Shown: positions 55,976 through 64,000 of the stretch, one piece after another
Layout of the letters: each line of letters begins with the position of its first letter
Numbering within the stretch: position 1 is the first letter of the stretch
DNA from: Lithobates sylvaticus
Taxonomy: Eukaryota; Chordata; Amphibia; Anura; Ranidae
Direction: 5' to 3'
DNA length: 64,000 nt
Assembly: GCA_028564925.1 (NCBI GenBank)
Contig: CM053026.1
Coordinates: 593,570,161 to 593,634,160, forward strand
The notes under the pieces: generated by a model
What the model was told of the DNA's origin: nothing
Databases searched by the model: none
Seen by the model: only the letters and a program-made list of their open reading frames with translations
Program-made: the position numbers and the translations under genes

Positions 55976-56235
55976 ACCTATGCAAAGACCAGGGCTTGAC
56001 AAATTTGCATAGAATCTAGGAGCAAGCTAAAAAAATTAGTAGCAAGTTTTTTTTTTTTTTTTTTTAACAAAGCTTTATTTCCAACAAAAAAAAAAAAAAA
56101 ACCCTTCTGGTATGTAGCCGTGATGTGTATCTATTCAAAACACAGATTTACATACAGAGAATAAACAAAAAGGTGCCAGTATGTGAAGAAGATGGTAAGC
56201 AGCAGAGCTAGGATTTCTTTTTTATTTGTTCTTCA
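55976..56235. other. unassigned sequence with T- and A-runs
   Basis: A T-run near 56047-56066 and an A-run near 56086-56101. Nothing else is seen. Confidence 0.4.
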
Positions 56236-56770
56236 AAACCGAGCACTTTCACCCCCTTCCTGCCCAGGCCAATTTTCAGCACGGTCACTTTGAATGACAA
56301 TTGAGTGGTCAAGTACTCGTATGAAATTTTTATCTTTTTTTTTCACACAAATAGTGCTTTCTTTTGGTGGTATTTAGTCACCACTGTTTTTTTTTCATTT
56401 TTTGGCAAGCAAAAAAAATACAGAATTTTTTTTAATTACCGTTAGAAAATTTTGCAAATAAGTAATTTTTATACTTCACTGGATGTGCACTGATGAGGTG
56501 GCAATGATGGGCACTGATGAGAAGGCACTAATATGCTGGACTGATGGGCTACAGTGATAATCAGTGTACATGTGCATGTCAGAATTTCCGGTTATCGGCC
56601 CTCCTTTCCTCACGCTGTGACAGAGCAAGGAAAGTACTGTCGATAACCAGCAAGTCTGTTTACAATGTGATCAGCTGAGATTGGAGACAGCTGATCACAT
56701 GGTAAAAGGCCGCTGTGATTGGCCCTTTACCTAGATCTGTAATCAGATGTGTCTGAAAAACACAGCGACC
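56236..56770 (-). mobile_element. A-related subfamily element (partial)
   Basis: It shares the A-family right-end layout in reverse (CCTTCCTGCCCAGGCCAATT, AATGACAATTGAGTGGTC, CTTTCTTTTGGTGGTATTT) but with a distinct interior containing GCACTGATGAG repeats and a GTGATCAGCTG...CAGCTGATCAC hairpin (56670-56699). Confidence 0.65.
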
Positions 56771-56781
56771 ACAGAGCGTGT

Positions 56782-56844
56782 CAGGCCTCACCTCTATGCA
56801 TTTCCTGATGACGCGCGCTCTAGCGTGAAGTGAGGTGAGGCCTG
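56782..56844 (+). ncRNA. hammerhead-like ribozyme relic 4
   Basis: A perfect 13-bp outer stem, CAGGCCTCACCTC (56782-56794) with GAGGTGAGGCCTG (56832-56844). It encloses CTGATGA (56805-56811), a CGCG...GCGTG hairpin and GAAG. The order stem, CTGATGA, hairpin, GAA, stem is that of a hammerhead. The last core A is G, and the cleavage-side stem is weak. A retroelement-like tail with AATAAAACATAAAG follows to about 57010. Confidence 0.4.
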
Positions 56845-57220
56845 AGACTTACAACCATAGGAGCCCTATACTATTGCTTGCACAGGTGAGATGACATTGA
56901 AAATTTTATACCGGCGTCGGATCGGTTTCTGCTTCCTCCGGAGCGGATTGTTTGCGATTTCATGCTGGACTATGCAAGTGCTCTTTTTAAGCAATAAAAC
57001 ATAAAGCAGTATTACACTATATCCTGCCTTCTGTGGCTCTTTGTTGGACAGTTATTTCACAGACCTACTTGATGCAAGTTGATATATGCAGCAGAGAGAT
57101 GTTCTAAGGTGAAGACACCTACATTTGTATACCTGCAAAGTGGATTGGGATCCAGCTTCCTCCATATATGATTGTTTGATTGGAATGGGATGCACAAAGG
57201 AGCCACAGCATTAAATGATG

Positions 57221-58290
57221 GAGCTCGCGACCCGGTCCTGATCTCCGCGACCGTGGGACCAGCAGACCCGATCGCCACTGGTGTCCCGCGATCGGGTCAC
57301 AGAGCTGAAGAACGGGGAGAGGTATGTGTAAACAAACCTCTCCCCGTGCTTCCTAGTGACACGGTCACCGATTATCTGTTCCCTGTCATAGGGAAAGACG
57401 ATCAGTGATGTCACACGCCAAGCCACGCCCCCAGACAGTTAGAAAACACACACAGGGCTCACTTAACCCCATCCCCGCCCCCTAGTGGTTAACTCATTCA
57501 CTGCCAGTGTCATTTACACAGGAATCAGTGCATTTAAATAGCACTGATTGCTGTATGACAATGGTCCCAAAAATGTGTCAAAAATGTCCGATGTGTCCGC
57601 CATAATGTCGCAGTCACAATAAAAGTTGCTGATCGCCGCCATTACTAGTAATAAAAAGATATTAATAAAAATGCTATAAAACTATCCCCTATTTTGTAAA
57701 CGTTATAACTTTTGCGCAAACCAATCAATATTTGCTCATTGCGATTTTTTTTTTTACCAAAAATATGTAGAAGAATACATATCGGCCTACTTTTTTTTAT
57801 ATATTTCTGGGGATATTAATTATAGCAAAAAGTAACAAATATTGCATTTTTTTCAAAATTGTCGCTCTATTTTTGTTTATAGCGCAAAAAATAAAAACCG
57901 CAGAGGTGATCAAATACCCTGTTTCCCCAAAAATAAGACCTAGTGGGATTGTCGGTGATGGCTGCAATATAAGCCCTACCCCCCAAATAAGCCCTATCCT
58001 GTTTCCCCGAAAATAAGCCCTACCCTGAAAATAAGACCTACAAGCACTTTAACTAGGGCTTATTTGAGGGGTAGGGCTTATATTGCAGCCATCACCGACA
58101 ATCACGCTAGGTCTTATTTCCAGGGAAACAGGGTACCACCAAAAGAAAGCTCTGTGGGGAAAAAAGTACGCCAATTTTGTTTGGGAGCCACGTCGCACGA
58201 CCACGCAATTGTCAGTTAAAGCAACGCAGTGCCGAATCACAAAAAAGGGGCCTGGTCCTTTGGCTGCAAATTGGTCCGGGGCTTAAGTGG
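57221..58290 (+). mobile_element. A-family TTAA element, copy 8 (left end lost)
   Basis: The right end GGGGCTTAAGTGG precedes TTAA 58291-58294. The left begins inside the GC-rich part (GACCCGGTCCTGATCTCCGC). A 217-bp MITE is nested at 57917-58133. Confidence 0.85.
57917..58133. mobile_element. TA-flanked MITE (CCCTGTTTCCCC ends)
   Basis: Ends CCCTGTTTCCCC and GGAAACAGGG. The host A element reads CAAATACCACC at this place in other copies, so the duplicated target is TA (57915-57916, 58134-58135). That places this family in the Tc1/mariner target class. It has internal copies of AATAAG(A/C)CCTA in both orientations. Confidence 0.85.
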
Positions 58291-58294
58291 TTAA

Positions 58295-58675
58295 GCAAGT
58301 TTATTGAAGCACATTTGCACTTTATTTTTCACGGTGTTGGAGCATACACAAGATTTGTTCACATATGATTATTATGGGCCTGATGGTTTATTCTATTGTG
58401 CACTTTATTAATCAAATACACAGTGTATATTATTAATTTGACATTTGATTTTTGTACTGATTCCTTTGCACTAAATATTTTATTTTTATTTTATTTTGTA
58501 CAATAAAAATATATAATTGTTGAAAATGTTGCTATAAAAGCGTTTGTGTGTTTTTAATGCATTTTGCCATGTTCCAGTACTGCTCTCATTTTTTTGACTG
58601 CCCTGGAACGCATCGCACTATGCCATTGGAACCCATATAACCTGCTGTAAATGCATTTTTGATGCAGAAAAAAAA
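58295..58675. other. unassigned AT-rich sequence
   Basis: Nothing recognised. Confidence 0.35.
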
Positions 58676-58816
58676 AAAAAAAAATGCACTGGACTGCATC
58701 TGTGGTGAAACAGCCCTTACTCGCAGTTCTGTGCATTGCAGTGAAATAATACAGATTGCATCAAATGGCACAGCTCTAGAATGCAAAGAAACACATATTA
58801 TAAAATATATAATAAG

Positions 58817-60052
58817 CAGGGCGGATATAAATCAAATTATTTTTTTTTTTTTTATTGAAATAAATACAAAAAAAAAAAAAGTTTTTTTTTGATTTTTAGC
58901 TCATTTATTTTAATAAAATGCTTTTGGAGTAAAAATCTATTTAAAAAGATAGTTTTCTATTTAAGATACATTAATAAATTTAGTTTATTCAGCATGAAAT
59001 GGAGCTTTGTTATTTGTAGCATGAGGCTGTATTTTCTGCAATATTTACAATTTTGTTAAACTCATTCAATGAATCCAAGCTCTGCAAGCTGTGATAACAT
59101 GCACTGCATTGATGCATTCACACAATTTCACAGTAACCATGATATAAAACAAAGTTCATGAATATTCCTTTATTCCATTGTTTTGTAAATCTATGTACAC
59201 TATAAACTGTATGACTGAATCAGTTTTGATATCGCTGTTTTACTAACCTGATAGCTTATTATTCTAAATAGGAAACCTTCATTTTGTTTGCAAATATTAA
59301 AGCGGGGTTTCACCTAAAAAAATATTTTTTTAAAAGTCAGCAGCTAAGAAAAAAGTCGCTGCTGACTTTTAAAAAGTACACTTACCCTCCCAGGGCGCCC
59401 GCGATGTCGTTGGTGGAGGCCGAGATGTCCCTCGGCTATCCGGATCCAGCGCCGCCATCCTGAATAAGAGAAACGGCTTCTCGTTTCCTACTGCGCATGC
59501 GCGAGTCGGCGCGCGGCCTACTGCGCATGCGCGAGTCGTATTTGTGAATGGGGAACGCGGTGTGTTGTGGGACACAGTCGGCGCCCCATTCACCTGAAGA
59601 CGGAAGAAGAGAAGATCACTGCGGCGCTGGAGGAGGCAGATTAGGACGATCTGCCTAGCAACAGCCATTTCTGGTAAGTAAAAAAATTTTTTTTTTTTTT
59701 TTAAATTGTTACTAACTTTCTCCCAAGTTTTTATTTTCAGGGTGTCCCACCACTTTAAAGATTCTACCAGCAAGAATGAGTCCTTACATTTAAAGAGCAC
59801 CTGTCATTTCAGATCCATCGGAATGTGCCTGTTAGCTGGCATCCACTCACCTACTGCCGCCACGTCCCTCACCTTGTGTCACTGCCGCATCACCAGCCGT
59901 CCCATTAAACTGAATGGGACTGTCAGTGAGTCAACAGCGGATCAGAGGAGGAGCCGATGCAGGACAGGGATGACAGTTCTTTAAAAATTATGGATTTAAA
60001 TCAAGCTATTTTACTAGTGATTTAAATGATGATTTAAATCAAATCCACCCTG
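58817..60052. mobile_element. K-family element, copy 2 (hAT-like)
   Basis: Ends CAGGGCGGATATAAATCAAA and TTTAAATCAAATCCACCCTG. A CAGGG start suggests hAT, but the flanks do not show a clear 8-bp duplication. A T2-like element is nested at 59301-59754. The remaining body is A/T-rich with no transposase motif. Confidence 0.8.
59301..59754. mobile_element. T2-like TTAA element, copy 5
   Basis: TTAA at 59297-59300 and 59755-59758, ends AGCGGGGTTTCACC and GGTGTCCCACCACT. The K copy at 28538-29233 has the same flanking sequence with a single TTAA and no insert. Confidence 0.88.
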
Positions 60053-60363
60053 ATATTATTAATAATAATAATAATAATAAATATATGTTTGAAAAAAAAA
60101 TAAAAAAATAGGCCCTTTTCTGTGCGTTGCAGTGCAATAATACGCAAACACGTTGCATTAAATGGCACAGCTCTGGAAAGTAGAGAAACAATTATTAAAT
60201 AATAATAATAAATAAAAATATATGGTTGAAAAAAAAAATAGGCCCTTACGCGAGTTTCTGTGCGTTGCAGTGCAATAATACGCAAACACATTGCATTAAA
60301 TGGCACAGCTCTGGAATGTAGAGAAACACAATAAAATAATATATGATATTATTAATAATAATC

Positions 60364-60401
<38 letters not shown>

Positions 60402-60570
60402 CACCATAAAAAATTATTAAAACAATAAAATATATATTAAAAATATATTGTTGAAAAGAAAAATAGGCCCTTAAACGCGTTTCTGTGCATTACAATAATA
60501 TGCAAACATGTTGCATAAAAGGGCACAGCTCTGGAACACAGAGAAACTCAATAATAAAATGATAGTAAAC

Positions 60571-60613
<43 letters not shown>

Positions 60614-60618
60614 ATAAA

Positions 60619-60670
<52 letters not shown>

Positions 60671-60784
60671 TAGATAATAAAAATAGATTGTTGAATAAAA
60701 TAGCCCCTTACACACATTTCTGTGCGCTACAATAATATACAAGGCACAGCTCTGGAACGCAGATAAACACAGCGTTGTGGTGTG

Positions 60785-61078
60785 AACAGGACATTGTGTC
60801 ATTGTAGTTACCTGCGTTTCTGCATGAGGGAAATCGCAGGTGAGCGCACAGTGTGAATAGGTCCTTGTATGGGGGGGGGGGAGGCATACTTAGAGCAGTA
60901 CGGAGGGCGGGGGTCCTCCTTTAGATTCTGGGGGGGGGGGGGGGGGTTAAAGGATAGAGAAAGGCTGCATTAGACCCGTCTAGCTATCCCTAGAATGGAG
61001 GTGGGTGATCTGGTGTCCATGTATACCAGGTGTGAAGGCAGGTCCCTGTGCCCATCCATCCATCCCTGATCCCCATGG
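60785..61078. other. unassigned sequence with G-runs
   Basis: Runs of G near 60870-60880 and 60930-60945. It would be the start of intron 1 if the exon to the right is real. Confidence 0.4.
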
Positions 61079-61082
61079 TTAC

Positions 61083-61176
61083 CTGTAGCTTGGCTGAGGT
61101 TGGACCTCCTGTGTCTCCTGTTGCCAGCACTGTCCCTCAGCTCCTCCTCCTCTTCCTCCAGCCAGGCTTCAGCCAT
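61083..61176 (-). CDS. candidate first coding exon of a host gene
   Basis: On the minus strand an ATG at 61176-61174 opens MAEAWLEEEEEELRDSAG, followed by NRRHRRSNLSQAT, and runs to CAG|GTAACC, a good splice donor (exon end 61083). The coding part is 94 bases, leaving phase 1. An acidic Glu run followed by a basic Arg/His stretch looks like a real, disordered N-terminus, but I do not recognise the protein. Upstream sequence (61177-61740) is GC-richer than its surroundings, free of recognised repeats and has two CCAAT boxes. There is no in-window second exon to confirm it, and the opposite strand is also open here. Confidence 0.35.
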
Positions 61177-61205
61177 CAGCAGACAGAGACAGGAGAAAAT
61201 CACAT

Positions 61206-61730
61206 TCCTTGTGGTGTGTGCAGGCCCTTGTGTCCCTTGTCCTCCTCCGTCCTGTGTGCGCGCTCAGCCCCTGGATCGCCCGCACCTGACTCCCCGATGA
61301 TGGCACATACAGCCTGCCAGGCCGGCCACACAAACTTTCCTCATCCGAGCACGGCTGGCCTGGCTGCTAGTCACAGGAAACTTCCCCAGCCAGCTTCTCC
61401 CGGTCCTCCTTCCCTGCACTTTCTAAATATTCCGGTGTCAACAGGAAATTGTTCTCTCCTTCTCCCTGTGATAGTAAAACAAAAGGCGGAGGGGGAGGGG
61501 GGAGGAGGAGGAGGAGGAGGAGGAGGTACCTGCACAAGGAGATGGGTGCAGGCATGTGTGTGAGGGAGAGGGAGACGAGCCGCTTACTGCTAATCACAGC
61601 TCTCCTCAGGCATGGCACCCAGCCTCTCATCCACACACAGGTCTGCACCACAGCCAATCAGCTGCCAGCCTTCACTGGCAAAGCACAACGGAACATGCTG
61701 AAGCTAGCAGCGGATTGGTTACTGAGCACA
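61206..61730 (-). promoter_or_regulatory. candidate promoter / 5' UTR region
   Basis: It has locally raised CpG content (for example GTGCGCGCTCAG near 61257, CATCCGAGCACGG near 61343), CCAAT at 61654-61658 and its reverse ATTGG at 61714-61718. A purine-rich GGAGG run lies at 61487-61527, with no interspersed repeat. CCAAT boxes in both orientations would also allow bidirectional activity. No TATA box was seen at a convincing distance. Confidence 0.35.
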
Positions 61731-61749
61731 ACTGCTCCAGTTTTAGTAA

Positions 61750-62075
61750 ATGGCCCTTTTCTAGATCTTTTCCAATATTTTTATTGGTGTTATTAAAAGG
61801 AGAATACATATGTTTTCTGTTACAGCTTGATCATTAAATATTCCAATCCTTATAGAAAACATGGGAATAGAAAACACATCAGTGCACATTCCATGCAGAA
61901 CCTTCCATTGTCTTAAAGGTGGTTGGAAAGGCTAAAGGTTCCATTCACGCCTCGCGATTTGGAATCCAAATTGCGCAGCGATCGCTGCACAATGCGTGTT
62001 TGACTGCCATTGTCCCTTAATGCCACTCCAAAGGTGATGCGATTCTGCTGCGATGTAATCCAAGCCTTTAAAAAA
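61750..62075. other. unassigned sequence
   Basis: Contains a short MITE-like stretch near 61936-62050 (GATTCAC / GCGATT motifs). Nothing firm. Confidence 0.35.
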
Positions 62076-62079
62076 TAAA

Positions 62080-63020
62080 AAACTATCTGGCCGATGCTTC
62101 CTCTTCCCTACATTCGGCACTGGTCATTTGTTCCAATTTATATGGATACCAGGGTATCCACCAAATCGATCAAATCAGTACTGTTCCCACTTCATCCGTC
62201 ATTGCCCTGCGTAGGCACTCATACACCTCTACGTTGGGTGGATGAATTTACATACCTGGATGTGAGGTTTGGGGATGTGGCAGCTGAATATTTTCGAAAC
62301 GGAATGTATACCCGGTCTTGGCACAGCTCACTCATCGGTGCACAACGTGGCAGATCCTCCCTCTGACTCTGGTCGGTCAGGATAATCTCCTCCAAATGAT
62401 ATATCTGCCGAAATGTTTGTATTTTTTTTTAGGCATACGCCTATTCCTATGTCCTTTATACGACGCCTGGAAAGCGTTGTGATCTCCTTTGTTTGGGCCA
62501 GCAAGCCCCCGCGGGTGGCAAAACTTATACTTTACCTTACATTGTCTAGCGGCGGATTGGCACTCCCCAATTTCCTAATATATTAATGGGCGGCGGTACT
62601 GGTTACTGTGAGGTGGTGGTTCTCTCAGCCCCGGCATAACCCTGCGGTTACCTTGGAGGCGGCTTTCCTGGGTTCCTATGCAGCACTGTCTTATCTGGTG
62701 TACCGGGGCTGTGGGGCTCATCCCTCTGTCATAGGCCCCATGAAAGCCACGATCCGGGTGTGGTGATGCTCTAGAGTAGCAGTCCTGAAACCGTCCTGTA
62801 TCTCCCCGAATACCTCGCTATGGGGAAATACTCTGCTTCCTCACCTTTATAAAATCCCTGACCCTGCGGTGTGGGCTACGAGAGGATTTCTTACCCTCAG
62901 GCAAGCGATGCCAAGAGGTGAAATTGCCTAGTTTCAGGAGCTGCAATGGCCAAATCGCCTCCCGTGATCATTTTAATTCCGATATTGGCAGCTGATTCAT
63001 GCCCTTAGAGCCCAGTTCCC
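62080..63020 (+). mobile_element. Tx1/L1 LINE ORF2 fragment
   Basis: The plus-strand translation gives FTYLDVRFGDVAAEYF, then LPLTLVGQDNLLQMIYLPKCLYFF and, near 62550, AADWHSPIS. This follows the post-reverse-transcriptase region of L1 ORF2 (the Y-L-G-I, R-I-x-L-I-K-M-x-x-L-P-K and G-G-L-A-L-P-N stretch). Several stops and shifts are present. Neither the reverse transcriptase core nor a 3' tail is present. Confidence 0.75.
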
Positions 63021-63031
63021 TACTCAGGTGC

Positions 63032-63155
63032 AGTGTTGGTCATCTTACTTTAAAAAAGTAATTAGTTAAGTTACAAATTACTTCTCCCAAAAAAGTACTC
63101 AGTTACTACATTGGAAAAGTAATTAGTTACTCAGCAAAGTAACTGACTTTTTTTT
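63032..63155. mobile_element. CAGTGTTGG MITE fragment
   Basis: It starts CAGTGTTGGTCATCTTACTTT and is full of AAAGTAATTAGTTACT repeats, like a widespread vertebrate hAT-type MITE. The right end is missing, and the sequence passes into the minisatellite below. Confidence 0.6.
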
Positions 63156-63204
63156 TTATATTCTTAGGGGCGGGTTTAATATTACTGTAAGCAAGGGGCG
63201 CGTT

Positions 63205-63660
63205 CCCCCCTGCATGTCTATTTCCCCTCTGTACCCCCCTGCACGTCTGTTCCCCCCCAACACATATATCTGTTTCCCCTCTGTACCTCACTACACATCT
63301 GTCCCCCCCCACACACATATATCTGTTCCCCCCTCTGTACCCCCCTACACATCTGTCCCCCCACACACATATATCTGTTCCCCCCTCTGTACCCCACTAC
63401 ACGTCTGCCCCCCCCCCCACACACATATATCTGTTCCCCCTCTGTACCCCACTACACGTCTGCCCCCCCACACACATATATCTGTTCCCCCCTCTGTACC
63501 CCCCTACACATCTGTCCCCCCACACACATATATCTGTTCCCCCCTCTGTACCCCACTACACGTCTGCCCCCCCCCACACACATATATCTGTTCCCCCTCT
63601 GTACCCCACTACACGTCTGCCCCCCCCACACACATATATCTGTTCCCCCTCTGTACATCT
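63205..63660. repeat. C-rich minisatellite, ~52-57 bp unit
   Basis: Seven to eight copies of a unit built from CACACACATATATCTGTTCC, then CCCCTCTGTACCCC and CTACACGTCTGCCCC, with variable C-runs. Open frames on both strands over the array are repeat artefacts. Confidence 0.95.
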
Positions 63661-63672
63661 GTCCCCCCCCCC

Positions 63673-63794
63673 CCCCCCCCCAAACTCACGGATCGGATCA
63701 TTTTTTTCGGATCAGCAAATAATAATTGAATTTGCAAAAACCTGTGAAAATTCCACCACCATAAAGCCCCCACTGTAATATCCACGTCATCTCC
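63673..63794. mobile_element. fragment of the GATCGGATC element
   Basis: AAACTCACGGATCGGATCA and TTTTTTCGGATCAGCAAATA match 33130-33190. The fragment is short and without ends. Confidence 0.5.
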
Positions 63795-64000
63795 CCAACT
63801 GTAATATTGGCTGAGTATGGCTGGGTACAGCTGAGCATGGCTGGGTATTACCGTGTATTGCAGAGTATGGCTGGGTATTACCGAGTATTGCAGAGTATTG
63901 GCAGGGTGTTGCAGAGTATTGGCAGGGTGTTGCAGAGTATTGGCAGGGTGTTGCAGAGTATTGGCATGGTGTTGCAGAGTATTGGCATGGTGTTGCAGAG
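63795..64000. repeat. minisatellite running off the window end
   Basis: A 21-bp unit (GAGTATTGGCAGGGTGTTGCA) is repeated at least five times from about 63893, preceded by variants GGCTGGGTATTACCGAGTAT. It continues past the end of the window. The motif style is related to 3939-4327. Confidence 0.95.

Larger units (their letters stand above)
58680..60780. repeat. tandem array of ~90-bp units with AAT tails, invaded by a K element
   Basis: A unit reading TTCTGTGCGTTGCAGTGCAA, then AATACGCAAACA and GGCACAGCTCTGGAA, then GAGAAACA, recurs at about 58690, 60118, 60254, 60480 and 60718. Each is followed by an (AAT)n or A-rich tail of differing length. The K element (58817-60052) separates the first unit from the rest. 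Tyr-rich and Ile-rich open frames here come from the AAT runs. Confidence 0.8.

Noticed and set aside
60490-60802. Open frames on both strands with poly-Ile, poly-Asn and poly-Tyr
   Set aside because: Products of AAT repeats, not genes.
61048-61563. 171-codon plus-strand open frame
   Set aside because: Low-complexity Pro/Ser-rich with a Gly run from a GGA repeat; the minus-strand exon reading explains the region better.
63127-63729. 171-codon plus-strand frame and Gly-rich minus frames
   Set aside because: They follow the C-rich minisatellite period exactly.

Overview
This is a repeat-saturated stretch of a large vertebrate genome. The mix of CR1, L2 and Tx1/L1-type LINEs, Tc1/mariner elements and very many short terminal-inverted-repeat elements with TTAA or TWA target sites fits a neobatrachian frog, most likely a ranid. 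That assignment rests on recognising repeat families by eye, not on a database search. No complete host gene is present. Two short open segments ending in good splice-donor sites (61083-61176 and 12848-12894, both minus strand) are the only candidate host exons, and both are tentative. If the first is real, almost the whole window would be intron 1 of that gene. No tRNA, rRNA or CRISPR array was seen, and no retrovirus-like or LTR element was recognised.

Layout. 0.5-3.5 kb: a foldback element split by a CR1 LINE, itself carrying a TTAA-flanked element and a TAA-flanked Harbinger-like element. 3.9-4.6 kb: a minisatellite. 5.6-11.6 kb: foldback and MITE-type repeats, plus a retroelement insertion between 14-bp direct repeats that holds a hammerhead-like motif. 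13.7-19.6 kb: further MITEs, a broken Tc1 element and two more hammerhead-like relics. 20-25.5 kb: a three-level nest and a hAT-type foldback. 26.1-27.7 kb: an almost full-length Tc1 element with TA duplications. 28.5-31.7 kb: a dense cluster of TTAA, hAT-like and Harbinger-like elements. 39-53.7 kb: TTAA elements around a large decayed L1 broken up by two L2 copies and a TTAA element, then a second L1 with a clear 15-bp target duplication. 54.5-60.8 kb: TTAA elements (one flanked by CTAA), a fourth hammerhead-like motif, and a tandem array with AAT tails invaded by a hAT-like element. 61-61.7 kb: a candidate promoter and first exon. 62-64 kb: an L1 fragment and two minisatellites.

Because so many insertions are nested, the outer repeat gives the pre-insertion sequence and target-site duplications can be read directly: TTAA for several families, TAA/TTA for the GGCCCCTTTCACAC family, TA for mariner-type ends, and 8 bp for two hAT-type MITEs. 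Local family names used below: A = TTAA/CCACTT family; T2-like = TTAA/AGCGG family; X = TTAA/AGGGTAACTCC family; H = Harbinger-like GGCCCCTTTCACAC family; K = CAGGGTGGAT family; Y = AAGTAGAACTATAGGC family; Z = AGGATGAGCTCAGG family; V = GACCTCATGCACAC family. I found no convincing new gene system. The most informative content is the transposition record itself and the hammerhead-like relics.
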